From Chrysopogon serrulatus (taxonomy: Eukaryota > Streptophyta > Magnoliopsida > Poales > Poaceae): DNA of 64,000 nt. Each line of letters begins with the position of its first letter. Within the stretch, counting starts at the first letter, position 1. The position numbers and the translations under genes were made by a program. This document shows positions 48,745 to 60,662 of this stretch, piece after piece. The DNA is taken from NCBI GenBank assembly GCA_015844335.1, contig JADLZL010004325.1:1-64000 (forward strand), in the 5' to 3' direction. Under the pieces are notes generated by a model. That model ran no database searches, was not told the origin of the DNA, and saw only the letters and a program-made list of their open reading frames with translations.

Positions 48745-50879
48745 ATGGCGGAAGCCCTCGTGGGCCTCCGCGTCGCCGCCCCCGCCTTCCTGCAGCCTCA
48801 GAGCCACCGCGGCCGCCCTCTCCCCGCCGCGCGCCTCGGTCCGTTCCGGCGCGGCCGGCTCTGCACCGCGCGCGCCGCGGTCGCGGGGCCGCCGGAGGTG
48901 GACGAGGACGAGGCCATGAGCATCGACAACCTGCATCGCTTCTTCGATCTCAACGTCGGCAAGTGGGATGGCTCCTTCTTCGTACGCCCCGCCCTGCTGC
49001 CCTGCTTCACCTCTAGTCTTGGATCCTTTCTTCAATTTGTGCTTTGACTGAGTGTTGTGCATGCCTCTGCTTGTCTTCTGTGTAGCAATTCGACGCGCAC
49101 GGGAGGGTTCTGCAGGGGATTAGCACGCGACTGTCCGTGAGCACGTACGGGGAGGATAACCTCATCAGCCTCCTGCAATCGTAACACTCCTTCCCAGCGA
49201 TAATTTCATATCAAATGTTGTTTGTTTCAGTTGTCATCCTACTTTTCAGTTTCACCTTAAATGCGTGGTGACATTTTAAGATTTGTTTACATTTCTATTT
49301 TGTGGCGGTTTGTTCAACAAATGATGAGTCATAATGTTCTGGCTTGTTGCATTTGCCCTGGGCCCTAACTGATGTTCTCTACATTTTGCAATCTTTAGGT
49401 TGTATATTAAGCAAGCATCCTCTGAGATATCGATTGTAGGTGAAGAAGATTCTGAACCAGAATGGGTGGAGTACAAAATCAAAGAGACGAACATGTTCAC
49501 TGTGGACAAATATCAGCAGGTTTACTGAAATTTGTAGCCTTTTGATCGCTTCCTGTCGTTGTTAAATTTAGGTTCACCTGAGCTTAGTTATTGAGTGGTG
49601 TTGTTTAGTGTACAGATAGGATTCTTTCCTGAGCAGAAGGCATTTGCCTTGAGGTACCAGACTGCTGGAATGCTGGAGACTGTCCTTCGGGTTGGTGTGC
49701 TTGGAGAAGATGATACTGGTGAAGAATCCCCCAAGTAAGCAATACCAGCCATAAACTTAGATCCGTATTGTGTTGCGAAGCTTTTATATGAATGTAACAT
49801 CGCTATTTTGTCTGTACCAGAAACTTGAAGATTCCTTCTCGTAAGCCATCAATTGTATGTGAAAATTGTCTTTACTCCCTTGAAGGCAATGGTCGAATGA
49901 GGGCTTTCCACATAATGGACCCAAAAGGAGTGCTCGACACACTTCTTGTTTTTCATGAGATGCAAGGATCTATAGTGCCACAGCCACTACAATTTTCAGT
50001 TGATGCTGAGGTGAGTTTGTACATTGCAACACTAAAAAAACCCTCATCTCGAATTATCTTATGACAGGATCATGCTAAATTAAACCCAACTTTTAATTAC
50101 TGTCTCAACAGAGTGCCAGCAGTGATAGGATAAATGCACTACTTGGAAGATGGGAGGGGCATTCTGTGACTAAAAGGAGTGGGGTGTATGGAGCAACTCT
50201 CGCTGAGGCAGATACAGCTGTTGTCCTTAAAATAGACAGAAATGGCCAACTAATTCAGGTATGATTCAAAGTTTTGGTTACAACTGGAACATACCACCAC
50301 CTTTTGAATCGTAAAGTCCCAAACTGATTTTTTTTTTTTTTGGCATAATAGACCAAAATCAGCCGATCCTTGTATCCATGTGTGTATCAGCGCACTTGTG
50401 CTCTTGCTTTATCTTAGTCAGATCTGTAGTTTACATGAATCACACAAAGAATTGGTCGAACAAAGCTTATGCTGCATGCCCTTTTTTGAGTATAAAAACA
50501 CATTAATAACAAAACAAATGACCATTTACTGTAGTGGAAACATGTTCTTCAAAAGAATGTAAATAATTATTGTTGGTGTTTTTGATAGGATACTTTATCA
50601 ACTAAAATCGAGACCGGCACAACAACTACAGTCAACTGGATAGGATCAGCAAATGACAACTTACTTCAGTTTGATGGAGGATATGAAATAACATTGCTAC
50701 CTGGTGGGATGTACATGGGATATCCGTCAGACATTAGCAAATCTGTTGCCCAATTAGATTCTTTTCATTTAGAGTTTTGTTGGATGGAATCACCAGGAAA
50801 GAGGCAGCGGCTTGTGAGAACTTACGACTCAGCTGGTTTGGCTGTTTCCTCGACTTACTTTCTTGAAACCAAAGTATGA
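48745..50879 (+). CDS. Plastid-targeted DUF3598-type (lipocalin-like) protein
   Basis: Seven exons with GT-AG introns: 48745-48981, 49086-49180, 49399-49519, 49616-49734, 49821-50010, 50112-50258 and 50589-50879, stop TGA at 50877-50879, giving 399 residues. The first 45 or so residues are Ala/Arg/Pro/Leu-rich and poor in acidic residues, as in a chloroplast transit peptide. Two similar halves follow: one opens FFDLNVGKWDGSFFQFDAHG and the other opens LLGRWEGHSVTKRSGVYG, each starting with a G-x-W-x-G motif as in lipocalin/CpcS-like barrels. Also visible are DKYQQIGFFPEQKAF and RKPSIVCENCLYS. Homologues occur in plants and cyanobacteria; the molecular function is not established to my knowledge. 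The family name rests on recalled motifs. All splice phases agree and no lesion is seen, so the gene is probably functional. Confidence 0.9.
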
Positions 50880-51970
50880 GTAACAGGTTCCAATTCCACA
50901 ATGTATTGCAGCTAACTAGATTCTGAAGTACACTATTCAGTGCATGATAATCGATTGTATATTGTCAGACGTCTTTGTCTACACAAATATAAGTGATTCA
51001 TGCTTCTTTTGCTCAAATCAAACCATATGCACATGTTTACCGTTTGGTATATACAACTGCATCGCCACCCAACTTATCGTCTTTGTTCGCTTGTCTTGTC
51101 GGCCGGGATTATCAGTCTTTTGAACAGTGTTTTTCTCTCACAAAGCAAATTAGTCGACTTAACTTATCGGTCAACTTATAAGTCTAGCCAAACAACCCAA
51201 AATGATCAAAAGAACGTCAGTTAGGGGCATTAAGCACAAATGCAACCAAACTCCACATATATTTAGCAACGATCTAGACAAAAAAAAAAAAAAAACAAAT
51301 GACAAAAATTCACATTGCAAAATGAGCTATTTTTCCTCAAAAGGTTATCTTTTGTTAAGATTGCATCTTGCAGCACAAGCCACATAAAAGATTTGATTTT
51401 TAGGGGTAACTTTGTTTTCCATATTTATATAAAGGGTAAGGTCATCTCCTGTATACATAGGTGGGAATACAAGGATTTAAGAAACAACCTCATTTCTCCT
51501 ATTTCCATTTTGGACTGACCTTATTAAACGACACCACCCTAGCCAACAAGTCATGTATTCTCCTTAATTGGTTTTTGCAAATTTTCATCAACCACTTTTT
51601 AAAGGTCATCCTCCAATTAGCAGAATAAAAAATTGTCATAGTTTTTCTAACTGATCCATTTATTTCCTATAGACTCATAACTACTACGAATTTCTATTTC
51701 TAGAACGCTGAAACATATCCTCAACATGGTCTAGCTACAAGAAGTAAATAAAAAATGTCGTATCAACTTGTTTTCTTCACAAAAGCAGCATTACAAAAAA
51801 TTTCTAACTCGTGTCATATTATCATATTATCTACTCTAACTTTCCATATAGGCTAGTATTATGCCAAAACATGTATTAATCATGATGAATGTATTCATGT
51901 TCCTCCCTTTCCTATATTATATACTAGAAAAGTCACATTTTATTTAGAAACAGATAACACAAAAAAATAG
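50880..51970. other. 3' flank of the DUF3598 gene and AT-rich spacer
   Basis: Contains the likely 3' UTR. The segment 51070-51190 ('ttcgcttgtctt...cttataagtctagccaaaca') looks like the dispersed MITE also seen near 48000 and 31140. No further gene is seen. Confidence 0.5.
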
Positions 51971-51974
51971 ACTA

Positions 51975-52205
51975 ACTCCATTCCAAATTATAAGACATTT
52001 GACTTTTTCAACTACAAGTTTGACTACTCGTCTTATTCAAAAAAAATTGTGTAAATATCACTTCTTTTGTTATGACTTCCTTTATTAATAAAAATTCTTT
52101 AAGAATAACTAAAATTTGACTATTTTTATATATTTTTTGAATAAGATGAGTGGTTAAACTTGGGGTTAAAAAAGTCAAACGTCTTATAATTTAATACGTA
52201 GAGAG
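51975..52205. mobile_element. Stowaway-like MITE
   Basis: Begins CTCCATTCCAAATTATAAGAC and ends with the inverse-like GTCTTATAATTTAATACGTAGAGAG; TA flanks both ends approximately. The ends are somewhat diverged. Confidence 0.65.
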
Positions 52206-52388
52206 TATATATATCTTGGAAGATATCTAGGAAAAGACATTGATTTATAAAATCTAAAAAAATAAGCAAAATTATTTCAGTCAAGACTTTTTGCGAGGAA
52301 TATAATAAACTTACAACTCTACCAATATGTGCAACTCAAAAGACAACTAGCGGTTTTAGAACTCACTAAGATGAATACTTATCTCTAA

Positions 52389-52484
52389 CACTATCAGATA
52401 TGATAAATCCTCATAACCTTGGTGGTGATAGTGGAGCACTATCAGGTATGATAAATCCTCATAACGTTGGTGGTGGTAGTGTCA
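52389..52484. repeat. Direct tandem duplication of ~48 bp
   Basis: 'cactatcag(a/g)tatgataa' plus 'atcctcataac(c/g)ttggtgg' occurs twice in succession, with two or three differences. Confidence 0.85.
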
Positions 52485-54350
52485 TTTGCCTATAAAGAAA
52501 AATGAAATTAGATACAATGTATATGTGTCATATGCGTGTGCATATGTTTTATTTGTTTTGTCTAAATTCTTATCCTTTGGTATGTGTATTTAGATAATCT
52601 AATTTGTCCAGCAACTCATCTTCAAATGTTTTCAGCTTATTCTCCTACGTACCATAAATACTCTTCCCAATTTTTCTAATCATAAACAGGACCCACCCTT
52701 CTTGTTTAGATTTGAAACAGATAAGAGTAACTTCTCAAACTTATCTTTTTTTCTATCTAGAAACCCTCATACATGGGCTATTTTGTCGTATTAGCATCCC
52801 TATCAAGTATTTCTTAATAAATTACACAACTACCAATCAATTTTTTTATATCTTGGTTGCATCAAGGGTTCCTAATCAATCAAATAGCTTAGATTAGTCA
52901 TCATAGTTCCAAAATGAAAATAAGATCATGGTGATAGATCTACTAAATAATTTTCCTTAGCACAAACCATGTATCCTTTATACCAAGAACCACCACGTAA
53001 TAATACTCCTTGGTCCCTTTGCAACCTAATAGCCATATAGAGATTCTCTATAGCCTATGGGACATATAGTGATACTCAAACCAGTCATTCGGATGGTTTA
53101 GTGATTTGATTCATTCATGTATAAATATTTATTTGGAGGCTAATATTAAGATCAACGATTAATTTGACTAGTGTTTGTTGGGTTGTAGACCTTCGCTTGC
53201 ACTATACCTTCACCTCGGTGAAGGTAAGCTAGGTGCTACTCGCACACAGAAAAAGTGAAATGAGAATGAGAGGAAACACAAGACTTGTTTGGATAACAAG
53301 GGGAGCACCTTTTCCCTTGCCTCTATTTATAGGGGAAGTAGGAGGCAATCTTACTCCCTATGCCCTTTGGCTTGCAAATTACATGAGGTCCAAGAGTACA
53401 ATTCTTTACCCTTAACACTAGCTGCTCAGCCACTAGATTTTGATAGGTACAATAAAACCTAGTTGCTACAATAATAAGAAAAAGGCCCAAGAGTACAATT
53501 CCCTTGTCTGTCTCAGGCTTCAATAGGTATCCTTGGAGCAAGAAGTATTTTGGCAATGAAGGTTAGTTGCCATGATATGATGAAGATAACTTTTCATTTG
53601 CATAGGTCAATGATATCACTCGTGCTTGCCTCAATTACTGTGAGGGTCTTCATCTCCCTCAGGGCGGCTCTCTGTAATTATAGTAGTCATAGTAGTGGAA
53701 GAAGGCATTCCTGTTGTCATGGTCATCAAATGTAGATAGATGGAGGAGTTGTTACTAGAGGTCAATGATGATGCATTTGTCGTGGTGGATGTGGATGGAG
53801 TAGTTGTTGCGGTCATTGAGGCTTGCCTCCTTCGACTTATGAGCACCAAACAATACGTGCCCTTGTTGAATTGGTTCTCCAATTCACCCCTTAGATTTCC
53901 CTATTCTCCTTCTACACTTTCTACGTACCAAGCATACCAAAACTTGTCTACCCCGTCAAAGTGAGTGCAAAATAGCCTCTACTTTAAGGTATCTCGTGTC
54001 ATGCCTTGAATGTGAAGACATGAGCACAGTTACTAAAAATCACATAGGTGTGTATAGGGTTCTCATCTTCATCCTAGAAAAGGGTTTTTCCTGAACCATC
54101 GCTATGAGACTAGGGAGAGGCTCATAAGCGGATGAAAGTATGGATTTTTAATGATATTGGTAGCTCCAAACAAGCACCCTTTGGAGTAGTGAAATGAGGT
54201 AAAATAGGGTTAACTCAGACAACTTGATTCTAAGTTAAGAACAACTATTGTTATCTATCAACGGTGCCAGAAAGCTTGCTGACACCTTTTAAGAACCCCT
54301 ACTCGAAGAAACTACCGAAGCTTTCCCTACCTTTTAAGAACTACTATTTT
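52485..54350. other. Spacer, part possibly an LTR remnant
   Basis: 53160-53420 has a TATA-like 'ctctatttataggggaag' and a style typical of retroelement LTRs, but no boundaries were found. The frame at 53740-53964 is low-complexity and has no family features. Confidence 0.4.
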
Positions 54351-54381
54351 GTCGTGATAACCACTATATCCCCACAACAAC
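54351..54381 (-). pseudogene. Fragment of a tRNA-Val-like 5' half
   Basis: Read on the minus strand, GTTGTTGTGGGGATATAGTGGTTATCACG matches the first half of the tRNA-Val at 47679-47751, and a few bases upstream ('atcatag') also match that gene's flank. The B box and 3' half are absent. It could be a duplicated flank-plus-tRNA fragment or the head of a tRNA-derived element. Confidence 0.5.
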
Positions 54382-54660
54382 TATGATGTCTATTTCTTAT
54401 TGAAACACTAATTCACATTTTAAGACAACGAGAGGATCTTAAACAATATTGCTAGTTGTTTTTATTGCACAAACATAGTATATTTATATTTCTTGAACTA
54501 TATGCGCACACACAACTAGAACAAATACATGCATGTGCACAAAATCACGTATAGCAAATATATGGCACATTCTTGCACCAAGCATGTGAAGGTGAACACA
54601 AAAGACATGCCAAATTCAGATGACTAGAGATATCGATCTCCCCTGGATATTCGTGGTCCA

Positions 54661-57540
54661 TCATGCCCTTGGGATTAGTTGAATTTCATAACCTTGTGGG
54701 AACATGATCACTGCCTTGCGGGACACTTCCCCTCCTTTGATCTCCTTCCATCTGCTCACACATTTTGAATGTTTGTCAACATGCTGTAAACATGTAGAGT
54801 ATAAAGCAAATGCATTGTGCCACCAAAAGCCAACACTTACCTGTACTCTGTTACCAAAATGTGAAGGAAAAGTGCAATGAATAGCTTGCTAAACTCTGTT
54901 GCTGGACATGCCCTTATACCTAACCCAAATGGCACAAAGTTCTTGGATAGTGTGCTTCTCTTTGACTCATCCTGCATTTTTTTGTGTTTAATTAACTAAT
55001 ACTTAAGAAAATCAATAGAGGAATAATTTTTTGGTGTACTTGCTTATCACTAACCAGCCACCTCCATGGGTTAAAGTCGAGTGGATCATCAAAGAACTTG
55101 GGATTTAAGTGGATTGCCATGGGGCTCATCATAACCATCCAGCCAGCTGGAATTGTATAACCTACATTTTGGAAATGAAACTGTAAAAAAAATCCCACTA
55201 CGCCTGTATACACTTAAAAAACATAACTCTACCACTATTGTAATATTTTTCAATTCTATGTTTGGTTCATAAATACACTAGTAGAGAATATTATCCATAA
55301 CCCATTACTTCAGTATTTCATAGATCCTCCTTCATAGATCCTCCTCAAGGCTCCATGCAAATAGTCATCATGTAAAAAACAAAATAAAGTTTCATGAAAT
55401 ACACAAGAAGTATACCATTCACTTGCACATCTGTTAGGGTTTTCCGAAAAATCCCAGGTGTAACGTTACTCATTCTAGTGAGCTCATTCATAACCTACAT
55501 GCAAAACAAACTTATTAATAAGTTAATATTTGAAAGTATCAAGGACCATATATAGCATTGAATTCTAAACATAATAGCAAATATATTAGATAAAATTACC
55601 AAAGTAGTGAATGTTAGTGACTTATACTCCTCCCATGTGAACCTAGAATTTGGATTGTCTCGCTTCGATTATTTCTTCATGCTCCTCCTAAAGTAAATAT
55701 GGTTGTATTTGGTGAACAACCAATATGTGTGCCACATATGCGTCAAGAAAAAAATAGTTTTAATCAAACATATTTGTACATACTCAAGTATAATTTAGGA
55801 AAAATACATGCATTTATCAATCTATAGTGTAGTACTACCTTCAGATCTTTGAGAACTTTTGGGTTGTCGCTCGGGAACTTGAATGCTAATGTGAGGGTGG
55901 GTGCCATTGTTACATAACTGGTGAACAACAGGTGCAGCCAATGCATCTATAGCAAATCTTTCATCTATTGCTGGCTTCTCACTATGTAGTTCCTCAACAA
56001 TTAGGTCAAGAAGATCACCATGCTTTTTCTCGTTGGCATGCTTAGCCTTTCTTTCAACAGATCCAACATTATCTTTTGCATATTCTTCCGTCCCTATAGA
56101 GAAAAACATAAATATAATGAATTGAACATAGATACAACAAACTTGAAAGCTATAATATAAGTACTTGATGAGGTTTCATTTGACCAAAATATCTTCATAT
56201 AAATTATAGTTTTTATAATTTTCTTATCAACAAAGTTTAGACATGATATTTATCTTAAGATATTCATAATACATACCTGCATGCATCGGTAAAATGTTGT
56301 CCGGGGAAAATATATTGGAAATGATATCAATCCCTGAAGGAATGCACTGTAATTCTTTCTCAGCTCTCTTGATTTGCTGGGACTGAGACCAATAAGTTTC
56401 TTAGCCACAAAGTCAAACATCACCTGTGAGAAAAAAAAAAACACAACAATGTGAACCTTACAAATAAGAAGGGTGTGTTTGTTTGGAACTTACATAGGAG
56501 TGGCCCGTCTTTCACAGTTTGCCCTATGTATTTTGAATTTGATTCAAGAGGGAGTCTTACCTATGAAAAATCCACTATAAAAAATAAGAGTGTCTTTGAA
56601 AATTAAAACTTTCCTTTGGTATGGGCCACTCTCTTACAAAAGATAATCTAGCAAAAAGGAATTGACAAGGAAGTGTCAAGTGTTTTGTAACTCTTCGGTG
56701 ACGATACATCATATTTGGAATTCATCCACCATATAGTATATTGGATATGTTTGGCTCTTGGCTTCATGGCATTGGGGCAAAACTCAAAAGACAGATTTTA
56801 GCAGGAAACGGTAGTTCCTCCAAGTACATTAACAAAGCTCTTTATATTATATATATGTATAAATGTAAATGCTAATGGTTCTGTACTTATTTTTGTTATT
56901 AGAGAAGGAGAGTTCCACACTTACGTCTGTGGCTCCATCATGTGCCTCGATGCTAGGTTTAGTCGACCATTCTGCAAAGCTTTCTCTCATGGAGTTCTCC
57001 AATTCAGGTAGGAGCTCTTTCTTCAGGTATTCAAGACCAAATAATCTAGAGGCGAAAGTACGGACAAACTTCTGAACAGCGCCGCTGAACTCATCGATGC
57101 TCTTCTTACCAATGATGATATTTGCTGTTTCTGGGTACCAGCTCCGAAACAACTTGCCCTCTTGTTGAAAGATGAATCGGTTCACCTCTGGGTCAGCAGA
57201 AACAACCAAAGGTTGCCCTACCAAATTTGTCTTGAAAACTGAACCATACCTGACAACCATAACAATGATAAGAATATACGTATAGGCTATTTGTCATGGA
57301 ATTAATACCACAAACAAAAACTAACCTTTTCATTCTTAATTTGTAGAAATCTGGGATGTCTAATGAAGGGCTTGTTTTGAAGAATTGTATGGTCTCACCA
57401 ACAATAGGGAAGCCCATAGAACCAGGGTGGAGAATCCCATTGCATGCGGGATTATTCCATTTGTATACGCAGTGTAGTAACCATCCTATCATCAATGTAA
57501 CACCACACAGAGTTGCATATGGAACTAGCAAGAACTCCAT
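54661..57540 (-). pseudogene. Second CYP87-type cytochrome P450, frameshifted
   Basis: Nine exons on the minus strand: 57326-57540, 56925-57249, 56277-56423, 55839-56093, 55600-55687, 55416-55494, 55055-55161, 54841-54971 and 54661-54751. Motifs include the hydrophobic start MEFLLVPYATL, HPGSMGFPIVGETIQFF, QQEGKLFRSWYPET, the PERF-like FNPWRW and the heme loop FGLGIRACPA. The usual Gly two residues after the heme Cys is Ala here. Lesions: one base missing in an A-run of exon 4 (near 56030), one extra C near 55931 that restores the frame about 100 bp later, and two bases missing in exon 5 (near 55665). An in-frame TAA follows the first shift. The 88-bp exon 5 versus 90 bp in the paralogue fits a 2-bp deletion. 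Other exon lengths equal or nearly equal those of the P450 at 21166-24556. Confidence 0.88.
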
Positions 57541-57634
57541 CCCTATGAGCTATGAGTATGTGTTTCCTTTAAACAAGAAAATCAAGCTTTCTAGCTAGAT
57601 TTGCAGATACACATGCATGAGCTCTCTAAGGGCG

Positions 57635-57642
57635 CTTTTATA
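57635..57642 (-). promoter_or_regulatory. TATA box of the second P450 gene
   Basis: TATAAAAG on the minus strand lies about 95 bp upstream of the ATG at 57540, a normal plant promoter spacing. The coding region is broken, but the promoter motif is intact. Confidence 0.6.
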
Positions 57643-57699
57643 GTAGTAGTGTGGTGCGTAGTAGCAGTTGACCCTGAATTTTTTAAGTAGCAATCATCT

Positions 57700-58745
57700 A
57701 TACTACTTGTGCTTATTAATCATTTATTTAATCCTAATCGCCGCCACAGAGACACAGGCAGACGCCGCCTGCCGCTAGCGCTCCTCGCCACCACTGCCGC
57801 CGCGGCGCCTTTGTTCCAGGAACAAGGAGAGAGGATCCAGCAGCCTTTTTCTTGCAGTTTTTTAATATCTAGTTTTTTAGGTTTAGTACAAATTAATAAA
57901 TCTTTCAGCCAAATCCGATGATTTTTAGTCGTGATCATATTTTCTGCTATGACTTTGGTGATTACCACGACGAGATCGTCATTACAGATGTCGATTTCAC
58001 CAGCAAGCAGCTAATTTGTAACCTTTATCTGCAAAAAGAGGGGTGCTTCTGGGCGCTCCCAACGACGATAGCTTCTTCGGGTCATCGATCTCATCTTCGA
58101 TGGTCATGGAGAGAAAATCAAGGTTTGGAGATTGGGTCTGCGTCCTATATTATATCCGACGATGCAACTACCAATATTTTTTCATTAATTTAGATGTATT
58201 TTGCACTGGTTCCAAAGTGTTTGATCTTGCGACGTGTCTAATACCGTAGGACTATATTTTAGCTCCAGTGTTAGAGGGAAACTATTACCGAAGTAGAGAC
58301 TGGCAGAATCTGGATAGCATATTATGATTTTTTTTATTTCATATTTTTTAATGTGTAATTTGAGGATGTAATGTGCCGAGCTTTAATATAACTAGATGAT
58401 ACCTCCCACACGTTGCTGTGGAAACTTCTCTAACATTCCTATGGGATCATAGAGCAACTTTTATTAAATATTAATATTAAAATAATAAAAAGAATGAAAA
58501 ATAAAAATAGGGAAAATTAATGATTGAACAACCATGTCTTTCACAGCATGTCCGACCTGCTCGCTGTCTCTCGTTCTTTGCGTGACCGAATGGCCATCTC
58601 TTTTCTCTTCCCTGGTGGCTTGGTGCCAGCGCGAAGCACGGTAAATGGACGTGCAACAGAACTAAATGAGACAAAAACTCTGGCTCTGGCAGGCAACACT
58701 TGTGAAGAAGGATGTTGCCCTAGCCTCTAGAAGTGCCTATATATA
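57700..58745. other. Intergenic spacer
   Basis: No gene is supported. Short frames at 57709-57921 and 57918-58193 lack motifs. Confidence 0.4.
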
Positions 58746-58749
58746 AACT

Positions 58750-59092
58750 TTTTTTAAATACATCTCGTCTAGGTATAACTGTAGTATCTGCTCATACACA
58801 CATGCACATCCACTCTACGTACGCACGCTATACCACACATCCATGTACAACTAGACCTACAAACTACATATAGACCGAAGATCGCGTCTTTCTTGAGATC
58901 ACCGGAATCCTCTGACTCTGTAGATGACAGACGCATCGTAATCCACGCATGAGAGACATATGCTTGGAACTTGAACCTGTTTCAAACAGAAAATGGGAAC
59001 CTACTGTTTTCGAGTGAGAACCAGCGTCGAAGCTAAGCTTGAATGCTGGCCGGCAAGCAGCCACCCACCGGCTCTTGCCAAAAAAAAAAAAA
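58750..59092 (-). mobile_element. Au-like SINE (copy B)
   Basis: A T-run near 58750 is followed by 'tgtagtatctg', a CA-rich part, 'atcgcgtctttcttgagatcacc' and 'gacagacgcatcgtaatc', in the same order as copy A at 48367-48664. The far end has 'gagaaccagcg' and 'gcttgaatgctgg', resembling the tRNA-related head of the grass Au SINE in reverse, and is followed by an A-run. Confidence 0.6.
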
Positions 59093-59258
59093 GAAGAAGT
59101 GCCTAATAAACATATGATGCATACATTTAATAAAAAAAATTATGACGCGCACATAAACTTGTTGTACATACTGCATGTTAGTATCCTTGGCTGTTCAGAC
59201 TTATCTGTTGATGCGGACGCAGCTGTCTCTTGCCGGTGTGCCATTATTTATTTATATA

Positions 59259-59493
59259 CTCCGTCCGTCTCTAAATAAGTGTCGTTTTACTTTCCGAGAA
59301 ATAAATACCGATAATTTTAATAAATAATAAGTATCATCAATTAATATTATAATTAGTATTATCGAAAAGATCTTTGGATCTAGTTTTTTAACAAAATTAT
59401 TTAGAGATATAAATATTACACGTATTTTCTACAAATCAAGTCAAATTTATGGCAAGCATCCCACGGCAACACTTATTTAGGGGACAGAGAAAG
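59259..59493. mobile_element. Stowaway-type MITE (copy 3)
   Basis: Ends CTCCGTCCGTCTC and the inverse-like GGGGACAGAGAAAG are flanked by TA. The interior shares 'agatctttggatctagtttttta' in reverse with copy 2 at 35217-35451, so it is the same subfamily in the opposite orientation. Confidence 0.85.
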
Positions 59494-59530
59494 TACTCCA
59501 CGGTGCACCCCATCGTATCAACCTCGCAAA

Positions 59531-60653
59531 TAAAAAAAAAAAATTACCAGCGGTCATCCAACTTAGCAGCAGATGCTATTTAGATCCCCCGTTCTATGAA
59601 AATGTGATTTTCAGGTCCATCAACTTGGCTCAAGGTGTCATCTAGGTCCCGAATTTTCTAAGTGATCACCGCGGGTCCCACACTTGGCACAGGGTGTCAT
59701 CTAGATCCCCAAACTTTCAAAATGATCACTGCAGGTCCCTAAAATTGTTAGAGGGTGTCATCTAGGTCCCAAATACTGTAGCTAATTTGGTACAAATTTT
59801 TTTTAAAAAAATCTAATTTAGCTACAATCCGTAGAATATTCTAAAAATTGTATCTTTGTTATAAGATTTTGAATGAAGATGATTTCTATATAGAAATTGT
59901 AGCTCACGATGAGATCTACAACTTTCTAGTTTTGAGTTTTTAATTTAAGGTCATTAAGATGCTAAAAAAATTAAACCAATGTTTCTAATTTTGAGTTTTT
60001 TAATTTAAGATCATTAAGATGCTTAAAAAAAAATTAAACCACTGATTCAGTTTATGCATAGTGGTTTTGTATTTTTAATTTTTCTCAGTATTTAATTTTT
60101 TTGAGCATCCTAACGACTTCAAATTAAAAAACTTAAAACCGAAAAGTTATAGATCTTATCAAACGCTACAACTTTCATATAGAAAGTATCTCCATTTGAT
60201 AGCATATAGGAGAGATATGATTTTTCAAGGCGACAAGCGCTTGTACACGATTAAAATTCTGCTAAAAATTTATTTAATTTTATATCTTAACGACATCAAA
60301 TTAAAAAAACTCAAAACTAGAAAGTTATAGACCTCATCGAGAGCTACAATTTCTATATAAAAATCATCTTCATTCGAGATCTTATAAAAAAAAGATACAA
60401 TTTTTAGAATATTCTACGGATTGTAGCTAAATTAGATTTTCTTTTTTTAAAATTCTGTACCGAATTAGCTACAGTATTTAGGACCTAGATGACACCCTAC
60501 GCCAAGTTTAGGGACCCACGGTGATCACTTAGAAAAATTCTTGGGACCTAGATGACACCTTGAGCCAAGTTGAGAGACCCAAAAATCACATTTATAAAGA
60601 ATAGGAATCTAAGCGGCACCTGCTGCCAAATTAGATAACCGCTGGTGAATTTT
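59531..60653. mobile_element. Foldback element with ~400-bp inverted arms
   Basis: The left arm (about 59542-59960) and the right arm (about 60250-60653, read in reverse) share long stretches: 'accagcggt', 'agcagcag(a/g)tgc', 'caacttggctcaaggtgtcat' and 'ctgtagctaatt(t/c)ggtac'. Each arm has internal direct copies of 'ggtgtcatctaggtccc...gatcac': three on the left, two on the right. Near-matching 9-bp flanks CCTCGCAAA (59522-59530) and CCTCGAAAT (60654-60662) suggest a Mutator-like target duplication. No coding capacity. Transcribed, it would make a long hairpin. Confidence 0.8.
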
Positions 60654-60662
60654 CCTCGAAAT

